Assembly (NCBI GenBank): GCA_030374765.1
Contig: JARGXX010000117.1
Span: forward strand, 992,001 to 1,056,000
DNA: 64,000 bases
Reading direction: 5' to 3'
DNA from: Agarophyton chilense
Lineage: Eukaryota > Rhodophyta > Florideophyceae > Gracilariales > Gracilariaceae
Of this stretch, positions 7,658 to 17,791 are shown in pieces (within the stretch, counting starts at the first letter, position 1; the number at the start of each line of letters is the position of its first letter). A program made the position numbers and the translations under genes. The notes below the pieces were generated by a model. That model worked only from the letters and a program-made list of their open reading frames with translations, ran no database searches and was not told the origin of the DNA.

Positions 7658-10225
7658 TTGGTGAATTTCAAAGCCCAGCCATTGCTGGATGGGCTACCGA
7701 ATTGTTCGAATCATGAGAGTTGCTGGAACTCGTGGCTTTCAGTAATGCCTTCAGCTGTTCAGCGTTCGATGGCCTGCATAAGCCCAAGGCGCAGAGGAGG
7801 GCCATTTAACAGAGCTCTGGATGCTTCAGCCCCTCGCAACGAGGATGGTTCTCAGAATCCCTCGCATATTGCGGAAGTTCCCGTTTCTACGGTAGGGCTA
7901 ATCTATCCCATCCAGATGGTTGCTTTACCCGCCAATAAGCGATTCCCGCTCTACAACCCACCCGTGGGACTCTCTGATATACCGATTCAATCGGACGCTG
8001 GCCTGAATGGCCTTTCTTCTCTCACGCCACTGCGCGGTGTCTATCCCCGCCAGTTGGGCGTTTCTACCACTCTCTATGCCGCTCCGTCTAAGAAAGGGGA
8101 AGAGGATGTTGACTCTTGTCGAGAGACTGTTACCGCTTCGTCGCGTTATGATAACGGTGGTACACGGAGCTCTGGACACATCCAAATGGATATTGGTGGA
8201 CGGAAAGCTTCGTCGACGGACGTGCCCTGCACTCATCTGCACCGTGCCACTGATGCCGAGTCCTCTCGAGGAAGTTCTACCTCATCTGTGCACGATGGCA
8301 CTCCCCCCGGGGATTCTGGTTTGCAGAAAGCGCCACACAATGGAAAGTCTCGCGCCGAAGCGAAGTCGTTGCTGAAAGTTAGTCGCGCTCGCAAAACATC
8401 ACCGGCACCGCCGTTGGAAGACATTCGTGGTTCTTTGCAATTGCATCCCGTGAATCACGGTTCTCTTTCGACAGCATTGCTGGGTACTGAAAGGAATGCC
8501 CTCGCGGGCTCCCTTAAGCCGATCTCGTCCGACGGCTCAACTCGTATAGTACGGAAGGACATACCGGTTATACCGGGCAAGCACACCGTACCTCGCGAGG
8601 AAACCCAACCCAGGACACTGGAATCTGATGTCGATCAACCGCAAATGTGCGAGAGAAACCCGAATGTCTCGGTTGTTACCAAAACTGTCGTCGTGGACGC
8701 ACGGGTCAGTCCGGATGCTTTACACGTCGAAGATGACGGAGGGGAGCCGGACATTCCGGGTTATGATGGAACTAAGCTAGTCATAACATCCACTCTGGAT
8801 CTTTTGCCCTTTTGGGGAAGGTCTACCGGTTTTGTGTCGGATGGTGCCCACCAATGGGATTCAACATCTGTTGTCTTGCCACAAAGTGGAAAATCTCTCG
8901 CCGAAGCGATCTTGTCGAAGGATTATTTTCGCGCTTGCGACACTGAACCGGCTGTGCCGTCGAGCGTCGATCCGCAGCCCGTGGGTCACGGTTCGTCGAC
9001 ACTAGCTACGCTGGACACTACAGAGCAGGCCCTCTCGGGATCCTCTGAGCCGACTACACCGGAAGTGTGGACACCAACTGCACGGCAGGACACACCGGCT
9101 AGGCCGGGCAAGCACACCGTACAGGACGGGAGGAACACACCCAGCACGCTTGACACTGGGTCAGGACGCTCGCGCAGTCGCGGATACAGTCCGATTGTCT
9201 CGGTTGACCCCGACAGTATTGTCGAAGTCGCACCGGTCACTCCGGAGAACGGACACGTCGATGACGGAAGCCCCTCGTCGCCGAGTGAACTTGGACCCTC
9301 GAAAGGGATAGTTTGTGACCACCTTGCTTCCCAGAGGGACAATTCGCAGGAAACGTCACAGCACGTTCGTGATGGAGACACGGTTGAGCCGGAGATGCAC
9401 GCCCGATGTGGTACTATGTCGCCAAAGCTAGCCGACACACCGGCAACGCCGTTGCACACGCCCTCACGTGAGGAGGCGGAACGCAGCACGACGCGGAGCG
9501 CTCCCAGCCATCAGCTGGTCACGTCACGTGACCAAGTGGCACCCGACAGGGAAGATGCACCAATAGGCGCTCGAGGCGATTCAACCGTCAAGAGACGACG
9601 CCCCGTGGCAAAACCGCCTCCTGCGTCAAGTTCATCACCGTCGCGACGGATTCCACTAAGGAAACTCGCGGAGCGCGATCAAGAAACCCAGCTTTGGGAT
9701 GAGTCCGCGTTCCCCCGAAGGGTGGTTTCTGCACGAGAAGTCTCGGTAAGCTCCCCGACCCGAAAACTGGGACAATTGCCCTATGGGAAGGCCTTCGGCC
9801 GAAGCCGTCGAAATGACGATTCTCGTCACGACGCCATGGCGGAACCACCACGCCAAGCGGTCAAAGCCTCCCAGAAACAGGTTCGTATCCGTACCCAGGT
9901 CAGGGAAAGGCCGTACCAAGCCGTGGACCCCTGCGGGGACGGACACAGTAGCCCACACGCGATGGCGGAAAGCTGCCAGTATGGCACTGTGAAACAGGCA
10001 CGGCAGGGCCGGAAATTCAACGACCAGTTCGTTATCGACCACGTCGTGGAGCATTCTTACCATCGGGATGGTTACATACAGTATCGCGTCCGTTGGCACG
10101 GGTTGGGTCCCGAATGGGATTCCATTGAGCCAATGCAGCACCTCCCACGTTCTAAAGTGGTTTCATATCACCGCAGGACGCGGACGGGAATCCCGGCATC
10201 GGTGGTGAAAGCCCAAGTGGGATAG
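7658..10225 (+). CDS. Post-integrase linker and chromodomain ORF (A)
   Basis: An uninterrupted 855-codon frame. Residues 1-100 have no match I recognise. From GLSDIPIQSDAGLNGLSSL on, it matches the low-complexity Ser/Pro/Thr-rich tail that follows integrase in D, and it ends with the chromodomain (FVIDHVVEHSY, YRVRWHGLGPEWDS, HLPRSKVVSYHRR). Chromodomains of chromoviruses bind chromatin marks and steer integration. Without an integrase, the tail would have to act in trans or be a passenger. The tail carries an internal duplication absent from D. The frame has stayed open although gag of the same copy carries a stop. Confidence 0.7.
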   Translation: MVNFKAQPLLDGLPNCSNHESCWNSWLSVMPSAVQRSMACISPRRRGGPFNRALDASAPRNEDGSQNPSHIAEVPVSTVGLIYPIQMVALPANKRFPLYNPPVGLSDIPIQSDAGLNGLSSLTPLRGVYPRQLGVSTTLYAAPSKKGEEDVDSCRETVTASSRYDNGGTRSSGHIQMDIGGRKASSTDVPCTHLHRATDAESSRGSSTSSVHDGTPPGDSGLQKAPHNGKSRAEAKSLLKVSRARKTSPAPPLEDIRGSLQLHPVNHGSLSTALLGTERNALAGSLKPISSDGSTRIVRKDIPVIPGKHTVPREETQPRTLESDVDQPQMCERNPNVSVVTKTVVVDARVSPDALHVEDDGGEPDIPGYDGTKLVITSTLDLLPFWGRSTGFVSDGAHQWDSTSVVLPQSGKSLAEAILSKDYFRACDTEPAVPSSVDPQPVGHGSSTLATLDTTEQALSGSSEPTTPEVWTPTARQDTPARPGKHTVQDGRNTPSTLDTGSGRSRSRGYSPIVSVDPDSIVEVAPVTPENGHVDDGSPSSPSELGPSKGIVCDHLASQRDNSQETSQHVRDGDTVEPEMHARCGTMSPKLADTPATPLHTPSREEAERSTTRSAPSHQLVTSRDQVAPDREDAPIGARGDSTVKRRRPVAKPPPASSSSPSRRIPLRKLAERDQETQLWDESAFPRRVVSAREVSVSSPTRKLGQLPYGKAFGRSRRNDDSRHDAMAEPPRQAVKASQKQVRIRTQVRERPYQAVDPCGDGHSSPHAMAESCQYGTVKQARQGRKFNDQFVIDHVVEHSYHRDGYIQYRVRWHGLGPEWDSIEPMQHLPRSKVVSYHRRTRTGIPASVVKAQVG
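8090..8106 (+). promoter_or_regulatory. Internal polypurine tract copy 2 (A)
   Basis: AAGAAAGGGGAAGAGGA at the position where C and D have AAGGAGGGGGAGGA-type tracts in the post-integrase linker. It is purine-only for 17 bases and more diverged than copy 1. Confidence 0.4.
8341..9150 (+). repeat. Diverged internal duplication in A linker
   Basis: Two protein segments resemble each other. The first runs from GKSRAEAKS (8341) to GKHTV (about 8590). The second runs from GKSLAEAI (about 8887) to GKHTV (about 9120). Both contain a HPV/QPV-x-HGS motif and an RxDxPxxPGKHTV motif. D has only one copy, so the duplication arose in the A lineage and then diverged. Confidence 0.6.
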
Positions 10226-11705
10226 TAGCCCACCTTGGTGGAGAGAAGGAGAACTATGGTTGTTTGGTCGGAAATGGAGAAGAAGGAGTATGGTTGGCTT
10301 TATTATTCATGCCGTTCATACAGGAGTGGCTCTCACTTGGTGTGAGGTCACAACAATGCTCGCTCTTAGCGGTCGGGTACCGACTGTTGTCGTGTCTGAT
10401 CGCCCCTTTCGTTTTCGGTTGTTTACACTTGATGGGTTTTTCATCCAGCTTGCTGGTTCACGATTGCTTCTGTGATCCGTAATCACGGTTTTTCTTCATT
10501 CGTTATGGTGTACAACAACCGATTGCATCGTTTCTTGATCAGCTTTGTTGCCGCTGGTCGCCCACGAGTCGTGGTGGTGAAGCCCCATACTTGGGATGTG
10601 GACTTGGTCCATCACCGCTGCGCGGGTGCTACTGTACACTACAGGTCACCTAGAGACCTTCCTCGTTTTTTTATTAATCGTTCAGAACGATTCGGCTCCC
10701 CGTTTGCTTACGGTTGCTTTCTCCGGAATCGGATGTTTCATCTCTACAGTAATACCTGGATTCCAGTTGCGGAAACCCCGTTACTTCAGGAATACTACTC
10801 TGATTCGGATGAGACTTGGACACAGACTATTCTGGAGATATAAAAGCGCCTTGGCGAAGACGAAACCCAATTATCTTGGAAAACGTCAGAGATATGACAT
10901 CTTTTCAGTTTGCCGCTCTATCCTTATCCTGAACTGAAACAGGTCGGGACTTCCCACTTTATGGTGTTCAATCTTCCCATTCTTGGGTGCAATTGAACGT
11001 TCTGCTTCTTGTGAGTACGCCGACTAGTCGGGTTAGTGCCAGGACTTTTGCATCTGAAGTCATCCGCGTTTTGCGTTGTGGACCGCTTTGAACCCGGTAA
11101 TCCTGGTTTGGACCGGTGGAAAAACCGCCCGTCCGCGGGAAGCTGGAACTCGGTTCGAGACACGATCTCCCTTTGGAGTTAGTAGACAGCACGGGAAGGA
11201 CACTGGACGTCAAGACCCACGGCACCGGGCACTAGCCGTGTTGACGAAGCTCGTGCGCTCCTACCCTTGCGGGGGGGAGGTGGTCCGATGATTCGGTGGC
11301 CGCGTACTCTCTCAGGGAGGAATCGGAACGCCTCAGGGAGGAATGTGAAGGCTATGAAGCTGACAAAAACACCTCATGGAGGGATATACCGCGCAAGCAG
11401 AGGTGCAACACAACCGAACAATCGGGATGGCGGACTACAGTATCCACGACAAGGGAACCCGACAATGAATGGTCGTGAAACTTGGTGATTGGTGATTGCG
11501 CTTCACTCTTGCTGAGGATCACAACTGCAACTCGCGGGGCGCACTGCGATCGTAGATAGAATTTCCCTCTCATGAGGATGAGCCGATAAAATCGGAGTGG
11601 ATTCGCTCCAGGCGGAGGTGTCTACCGGTAACCGAAATGTGGACGTGCACAGCGGATGTATTCCCGACGGCGTCGACGTCCCTCGTCGAGGTTGTCGCTC
11701 CGTCT
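10226..11705 (+). other. Unrecognised 3' internal region of A
   Basis: About 1.5 kb between the chromodomain stop and the polypurine tract. C and D have an antisense ORF in this interval; A shows no motif of it on either strand. The short plus frames (10260-10475, 10472-10843) and minus frames (10924-11225, 11352-11573) have no recognisable content. The first 35 bases after the stop still resemble D. Confidence 0.5.
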
Positions 11706-11718
11706 GAGAAGGGGGATA
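11706..11718 (+). promoter_or_regulatory. Polypurine tract of A
   Basis: GAGAAGGGGGATA lies directly before the 3' LTR and would prime plus-strand DNA synthesis. The same tract abuts the 3' LTR of C and D with small changes. Confidence 0.8.
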
Positions 11719-12444
11719 TGTGGTGCACGCCCTCTGGGAGGGGTTCTGAAGGACTTAGTAGTTTTCCCGAAACATTCGGATGCGCATGGCGTAGCTGCAG
11801 CGCGCCGTGGCCCCGACTTGGGTGCAACTAACACACGTGTAACGTGGTTGGCCCAGGAGAGGCTGGCACAGCATTGCTGGATATGTTCTCTATTTATTTA
11901 GATTTATTACACTAGGTTAGGGAGTTTTCTACAGTACTCTACACTATATAGTGCCAGGGCGATCTCGCCCTGACACTCAGTAAACTTCCCCAACCAGGGT
12001 TCTTGGCTCGAAGTCTTTTTCCGCTTTCGCGAGTCTTCCACACTCTACGGAGGTGAAGCCGCGTTACTAACGGTAGACTTATCCACCCTGCGTCAACAGG
12101 AGACTCACCGCTGTTAGCGTGTATATCTTTCATACCACTGCCGTGTTCTCGCCCCAGTATTGGGTTTGCTACATATTTCTTTTGGCTCTCGTGGCCCATG
12201 CCCCCGATCGCCCCCACGGTGGTCCCTCCTTTATCACTTGCCCACTCCCGTGGAATACAGCTCATACCTGGTCTGCTCCCTTCTAGCATCCTGCACTCTC
12301 CCCGCTTGGCGTGCCGGTGAACCTCGGCCTTACACCCCGACTTAGTCTTGTCCACTCCGGAGAGGCTCCGTCGCCGTGCTACACTCCTTGGAGGAAGACT
12401 CGGACATCTTCGTGTGTTTCTGCCGCTCTTGGAGTTGCACTACA
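11719..12444 (+). repeat. Element A 3' LTR
   Basis: Starts TGTGGTGCACGCC and ends GTTGCACTACA, a TG...CA terminus. Same length as the 5' LTR, with 13 differences counted. It carries the same TATA/hairpin unit at 11943-11972. Target duplication CTATC follows at 12445-12449. Confidence 0.9.
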
Positions 12445-12449
12445 CTATC

Positions 12450-13687
12450 CTTGACGGCGGCACTCCCAGAGTACTTGGTGCAATGGGCTGGCGTTTACTT
12501 CGTAGTCCTACAGGTTGGAGCTACGGAAACGATGGCTTGAATACCAAAAGGGTGGAATTAATACACCAAACGGGGTTATTTAGTATCCAAACGGTGCCTA
12601 CCGTACTCTAAGGGAGAAGAGTCACTCGAGCCAAGTAAATAGAGATAAAGAGGCGCCGGGATATCCCTGGCACTTTAATGCTAATCTATTACACTAATTA
12701 AAAAGATAATAATCTAAATGAGCCCAGCTGAGGTCGGCCGGTTCACGTGGCGTCTTTAAGATACCTCATGCCCTGGCGGCTTAAAGAGCTCAACCGTTAT
12801 CGTTGCTCCTTCACATTCATCTCCAAAAGAAAAATAGAATATTTCAGCCATAGCTTGGCGGGATATTTTTTGCGGATGATCCAAGATGTGCATTAGAATC
12901 AGCATCGAACATTACAATGTTGCTTTCTACAGTGTACATATCCATGGCTCGAGGACGTGTGGTCGCTCCGCGGTTGGTTGTTTTCTTAAAACTAAAACCA
13001 ATTTGAGTATGTCATTCGGTCTTCTCTTTCATCTCATTCTATGGAGTCTATAGATTGCAGACATACGGAAAAATTGGGCGTTGTTACCTCATGTGAGTAA
13101 AATTTTCGGCTTGATGAAACTTGAGTCGTTTTAAAAAAGGATTTGCGGGAACCGCTAACTGCTAATACAATAAATATCTCTCCTTTTTTTGGTTTCGTTT
13201 TGTTAAAGAATGTCACTTAGATTACCTCTCAGGTTTACTTTTGCAGTTTTGTTTGTCTTTCACAAATTACCTTTTTTTCATAGAGATCGTATAGTGTTTT
13301 CTCCATACGGGTTTTATACGCGTTTTTGGGTTTTGAAGTGCACTGGTGAGAATGAAATGTTATTGAACAGTATTAACAACTTGAGGCAACTGTTTTCTGG
13401 GGTTTCTATGAATTAATGATCCCTGTTCATCTCGATTCGGAAAAATGTTGTACAAGGAAGAGATTATTTTCAAAAGAAGATGTGTTTCCAGTTGTTTTGT
13501 TAATTATTGTTAGATTGATTCCGAGTCTGACCTCCGAAGTGGTGTATCTTAACGCATAGGTGATTCAACTTGAAGGACAGTGTCGACGTCCATGCGCCTC
13601 ATTCAAGGCGAAGGCAAATCACGACGCACGCATGATTACATGTGCACTGCGTCGTTTGCCTTAGCTGACACAGAAACAAATAAATTG
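12450..13687. other. Intergenic; possible LTR-like fragment at about 12600-12790
   Basis: No gene seen. Around 12658-12770 the sequence GGGATATCCCTGGCACT followed by an AT-rich TAATCTATTACACTAA stretch resembles the hairpin/TATA/AT-rich core of the D-type LTR read on the minus strand. This suggests an old solo LTR or LTR fragment. Ends could not be defined. The remainder is AT-rich with no motif. Confidence 0.3.
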
Positions 13688-13692
13688 CACAG
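13688..13692 (+). repeat. Target site duplication of B (CACAG), partner at 31491-31495
   Basis: CACAG flanks both outer ends of B exactly, assuming LTR ends at 13693 and 31490 that give TG...CA termini. Confidence 0.65.
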
Positions 13693-13953
13693 TGTGTCAG
13701 ACTATGGCCTGCAGTTGGGTCGAGAAGTTTGACCGTAAGGAAAGATGGGTTATCTTTAAAAAATCGTAGATGCGCTGTGAAGCATCGCTTTTATAGTGGT
13801 CTGTTTCTATGCTGACTGAAGTCCAGCAAGGCCGTAAAAATTGCAGAGTGGTCCTCGTCAGGTGACAGACTGTCAAAAGGACCATACTCTCTGTAGTAGA
13901 AGAATGAGCCAACCTGTAGGCTGACATGAGTGGCGCGCGTGTAGCCTGTCGAA
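13693..13953 (-). repeat. Element B 3' LTR
   Basis: 261 bp, matching 31230-31490 over nearly its whole length. The outer end is TGTGTCAGACTATGG on the plus strand, i.e. ...CTGACACA on the element strand. A purine tract (AAGGAGGGGAG on the minus strand) lies next to it at 13954-13967. Confidence 0.75.
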
Positions 13954-13963
13954 CTCCCCTCCT

Positions 13964-14392
13964 TCAAAGAGAAAAATCACGACGCGCTTTTTTCACCAAG
14001 CCCGCTGGGGTGTTTAATCGCTGATGTAGCTTCATGAAAATTTGGGGTACGTCTTCGTAGACTTTCTGGACTGGCTTCAGTGTGCCTTTGGATGAAGGAA
14101 TTCCTTTCCGGCGTAATTGGAAAAAGAGACCGTCCGTAGTTTCAGTCAAGCGCATTACGCGCTGAACCGGCATGCCAGTGTCAGAGGATACGACGTGGAT
14201 CATAACAGTTTTAAAATTAAAGGACGGGTCGTGAAAATTTTTGAGCTTTGAGGCATGAAAGTATTGGTCTAGCCCATTCTTCAGATCTTCAACTGTATAG
14301 ACATAGTCGCTCTGAGCTTTGAGGATACGACGCGGCCCCCGCCACCTGAGTGATAGCTTCTCATTGACAGCGAAATAATTGCGAGCTACCAA
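13964..14392 (-). pseudogene. Element B integrase C-terminal part
   Basis: The 142-codon frame contains EKLSLRWRGPRRILKAQSD and FHASKLKNFHDPS, the GPY/F-like integrase tail seen in Ty3 elements of this kind. It follows the catalytic core after a short gap and a frame break. It ends at the polypurine tract next to the LTR, so there is no additional domain or chromodomain downstream. Confidence 0.65.
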
Positions 14393-14413
14393 AACAAGTT
14401 CGCCTTCGCAAAA

Positions 14414-14902
14414 TTATGGCAGGGTTCCTCGTGAAATAGACTCGCCAGAGCGTTCACGGCCCGACTTGACCGCAGCTTGAACTAAAGGGTGCAGATCGAC
14501 AACTGTAGACTGCAGGCGCGAGATGTTCAAACAACGCTCTTTCTGTGGTTCCGATAAGGTGACAGGGGAGGAGATAGAAGACCTGATAAAAGTAGAGACA
14601 GGCGGGGTGGGAGTTTGGACAGTGAAGGCCTTCAGAGGTGAGACATTTCCGCGTTGCGGTGATGGACATTTGTTCAAAACGCTCTGAACGACGGGCAAAA
14701 GGTCCGGCCATTCCTCCGGGCGCATTTGAAACTCGCTGAAAGTAGCCCTAAGAACCCGAAGGAGTTCTTTGCCAAGGCGTTCAACGGCTCTATTGCTCCA
14801 CGAACTGTACGGAACAGTAAAGTGATGGGGCACCATAAGGCCCGTAGACACTAAACGAATTGTCTCGTTCTTGAAATGAGTAGGACCATCGGACATCAAC
14901 AC
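14414..14902 (-). pseudogene. Element B integrase catalytic core
   Basis: Carries SDGPTHFKNE with the second catalytic Asp, then HHFTVPYSSWSNRAVERLGKE with the catalytic Glu. Between and after lie the usual helices (PEEWPDLLPVVQSVLN). The first Asp region lies upstream in a damaged frame near 15000. Confidence 0.7.
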
Positions 14903-15014
14903 AGTAGGTACCCCAAAAGCCGCGGCCCAATCGATTAGGCCGTTGCCGCATTCTCAGCCATTGTGCTCGGGAAAGCAAAAAACCATTTGTAGGCTGAATG
15001 ATCATCCCTCAGAA

Positions 15015-16013
15015 TTAACACGTACTTGTCGTTCGTCCGGCTTGGGGCGATCTCAAAGTAGTCAAACTGCAACAAGGCGTTGGGGAAAGTGCAGGGCCGT
15101 ATGGGCGGGGGACCCTTTCACCGCCAGTTTTCGACTGGCAATGGATACATGAGCGAACGAAAGTGAGAATGTCAGTAGATAGAGTTGACCCAAAGAAATG
15201 TTGACGGAGAGTTGAATCCGTAAAGGCGGATCCATGATGTCCGCTTGGTCCAGTGTGCGCAATTATGCAGAGGCCCAGCAGGAGGTATTCGCACTCATCT
15301 GGAATCCAAATAGCCTTCATAGAGTTTCTCCATAAATCTTCGTGAGTGTTTAAGTCAGCGGGACGCTCCGAAGAATGTTTGGACTGCTGCGATTCAATCT
15401 CGGTTGACGATGGCCACACAAATTCTGCTGCGGACGAGGAAGAAAGTATTGGAACTTGAACTAGGCGATTAAAGCCAGCTGGGGCTAACCAGCGACCTAG
15501 CAAGTCCGCCAACACGTTTGAAACTCCGTGTATGAAAACACAAGTATAATTGTGGGCACTGAATCGCACGGCCAATCGGAGAACCTTAGGTAACGACGTT
15601 TGCGATAAATCTGGAACAGCAGCAAGGGGATCAAAAAGAAAAATGAGATTCTGGTGATCTGTGTACAAGTCGAACCCTGCAGTTATTGCCAAAATCCAAT
15701 GCATACGCTGGGTTGTTGTCATGATAGTGAAGGCCTCCTTTTCCAGCGTATACCAGCCGAGCTGCGGTCCGGTTAAAGGCCCGGATAAGAAACCAATAGG
15801 CTGATGGCTCTGATTGGCATGATCCTTCGAAAGGTCCTCTGGTGGCACTTGAGTAACTATGCTGGACCAATGTAGATCTGAGGCGTCAGTATAGACGCAG
15901 AGCCGCTTGGAAGGGTCTGGTTGTTCCAAAGTAACCTGGCGCTTCAAGGCAGTTTTGCAACGCTCAAAAGCCTCAACCTGGCTTGCTCCCCAGCAGATAT
16001 GAGCAAGACTCAT
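15015..16013 (-). pseudogene. Element B RNase H and integrase zinc-binding region
   Basis: A 332-codon frame. It starts in the RT-RNase H connection (QVEAFERCKTALKRQVTL), passes through RNase H (LCVYTDASDLHWSSIVTQV; GWYTLEKEAFTI; LYTDHQNLIFLFDP), and ends with the HHCC integrase finger (GHHGSAFT...CIHCQ). This is the Ty3/gypsy order. It is the best-preserved piece of B. Confidence 0.75.
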
Positions 16014-16221
16014 ACGACTGGAAGCCGACTTTGTGCGCTTTCCCGCGTGATTGTAAACAGACTCTAGGAAGGAAGCAAGTGGGAGAATGAATTAGTGGAA
16101 CTGCGGGATAGCGTGACGCATCCACTGCATAACACAGACAACTAACTACAGTTGTGAGCCAGTTGTAGGTGGTTGAATGTTTTGCAAACCTTCAATAAGC
16201 CTCGGATCAAAACGAATCCCT

Positions 16222-16665
16222 TCAGTGGTTGTCACACGACCGCACAAACGACTTAAAATCGAAACAGGGTGCACTTAGACGGGTGGAGCTTGATGTTGAA
16301 TGACATGTAAAACTCGAAGAGTAGCGTAGCGTGATCGCCTTCAAAAGTTCACTGACAGTTTTTCCAAAGAGCAATATATCATCCAGCCACAGAAGCATCT
16401 GACGAGAGAGGTCCACTGAGATGCGTACTTGTACCGTAGACTGAAAGAGCATTAGAGCATTGGTCGTACCATGTAGGGTTCTTGTTGGAGAGAATATATC
16501 ATCCGGGGTTATAAAAGACTGACACGCTTGCGATGAATTTGCCAGAGGCAACTGCCAGTAACCATGGCTGAAATCGAATGGCAAAAAAGCTCGCGATCCC
16601 GCAACCTTGGAGATTTATTGCTTAATATTGGGCATAAAAAATTGGTGATTGACGGTGATACGCTT
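16222..16665 (-). pseudogene. Element B reverse transcriptase, downstream half
   Basis: Contains FDFSHGYWQLPLA and LLWLDDILLFG, the catalytic box with LDD in the place of the usual Y-x-D-D. On the element strand the sequence begins right at the element C boundary (16665). The matching upstream half lies beyond C at 28458-28650. One stop codon occurs just after the junction. Confidence 0.75.
16661..16665 (+). repeat. Target site duplication of C (CGCTT), partner CGATT at 28458-28462
   Basis: Five bases abut each outer LTR end of C, with one mismatch. The duplicated bases lie in the RT coding frame of B. Confidence 0.65.
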
Positions 16666-17581
16666 TGTGGAGCAAAACCCAGCGACGGGAAGTGCTCTCA
16701 AGGTGTTCGAAGCCTTGCTCCCTGGGGGACGCAGACTCAGAGACAGAGCCCTCCGTTCCACCCGTAGTGTGGGGTGTAACTCCCACGGGGGATTCCGGCA
16801 GTACCGACGGAGGTGAGGGGTAGAAACCGTTGGATCGGGAATGGGTATGGGTATCCCAAAGAATGGGGGAAAATCCGGCGAAGAGGAAAAACGGGGCGAG
16901 GGTCGGGCACTAACAGGCACCGGACCCGAGAACCAGAAAAGGGGCGAAACAACAAAAGAAACCCAATACAGGGGCGAAAACCTGTCCTCGAAAGGAAACA
17001 CAAAAAGCACGCAACAAGTAAGCAGAACCCCCACGGGGTATCGTGCACGTAGGTCGTCTAAGCGGTCCCAATGGGGTGGTTGCACGGAACCCAAACGTGG
17101 GCAATCTTCGAGTGGAGTCGTGTCCCTACGCAGGCGTTGCTAACCATAGCCCGTTCCGGGTTGTAAGGCTGAAATGATGGCGACGAAGAACCTCTAAAGG
17201 GATCGAAGACCAACCTTGGTTCCCATTTACTCTGAGCTTCGGACTGTCAGATCTCATCTCCCTAAGTAGGGCCCACTAACTAAACTCTACAGTAGTGCAC
17301 ACCTGCTCAGGGCCATACACGTGGAGATCCCACTGTCAGGGCCCAAAAGTCCAACGTTCTAACAAATATCCGAAAATCGGTGCCAAAATTAAGCCACGTG
17401 TATCACGGGGCCAATCTAACCATGGGCCATCCGAATTTTCACTTCATAGGCGAACTCTAACCAGAAAACAGTGCCACTTCAGCACACCTTAGAGGGGATC
17501 AAAGTCATAACCCTCGGAGGGTTCAATCCTCATTCTATGAGTTGCATCTTCAAGTATCCCCTAACTGGGCGTTGCTCTACA
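16666..17581 (-). repeat. Element C 3' LTR
   Basis: 916 bp. On the element strand it starts TGTAGAGCAACGCC and ends GGTTTTGCTCCACA. Paired with 27543-28457 (915 bp). Sequence differs from the A/D LTR family except for general layout. Confidence 0.92.
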
Positions 17582-17596
17582 TCTCCCCCTCCTTAA
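17582..17596 (-). promoter_or_regulatory. Polypurine tract of C
   Basis: TTAAGGAGGGGGAGA on the element strand, touching the 3' LTR. The same core recurs twice inside pol of this element. Confidence 0.8.
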
Positions 17597-17643
17597 GACG
17601 AGGAAGAACATTCCGAGCCGCGGGTGTCTCGCTTTCCGGTCAC

Positions 17644-17651
17644 TATATATA
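17644..17651 (+). promoter_or_regulatory. Candidate TATA box for the antisense ORF (C)
   Basis: CACTATATATAC lies on the plus strand just inside the 3' LTR, about 140 bases before the ATG at 17792. An in-frame ATG at 17663 runs into TGA at 17771-17773. Start site and use are inference. Confidence 0.35.
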
Positions 17652-17791
17652 CTTCTCTCCCAATGGGGTCCTTCACCACTTCTGAGGATCGCCACAAAAC
17701 CGGCACATCGGTACAACTTTCTTCTACTCCTCCGACTTTCGGCGATAAGCAACTTCTCGCAAAAGCAGTCTGAACCAGCCCTCTCAAGGGA

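Larger units (their letters stand above)
3503..12444 (+). mobile_element. Element A: non-autonomous Ty3/gypsy chromovirus
   Basis: An 8,942-bp LTR retrotransposon on the plus strand. Order: 5' LTR, primer binding site, gag, -1 shift site, protease, a stub of RT, a long post-integrase/chromodomain frame, about 1.5 kb of unrecognised sequence, polypurine tract, 3' LTR. The LTRs differ at 13 of 726 positions by my count. RT, RNase H and integrase are absent, so the copy could move only with enzymes from a relative such as D. LTR ends, gag and chromodomain show it to be a close relative of D. Confidence 0.9.

Noticed and set aside
9656..10141. 161-codon minus frame opposite the A chromodomain (and 50566-50970 in D)
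   Set aside because: Shadow of the conserved chromodomain on the other strand.
16615..17094. 159-codon minus frame in the C LTRs (also 27525-27971)
   Set aside because: Pro/Phe-rich frame confined to the LTR U5/R region and duplicated with it; no domain and no start context.
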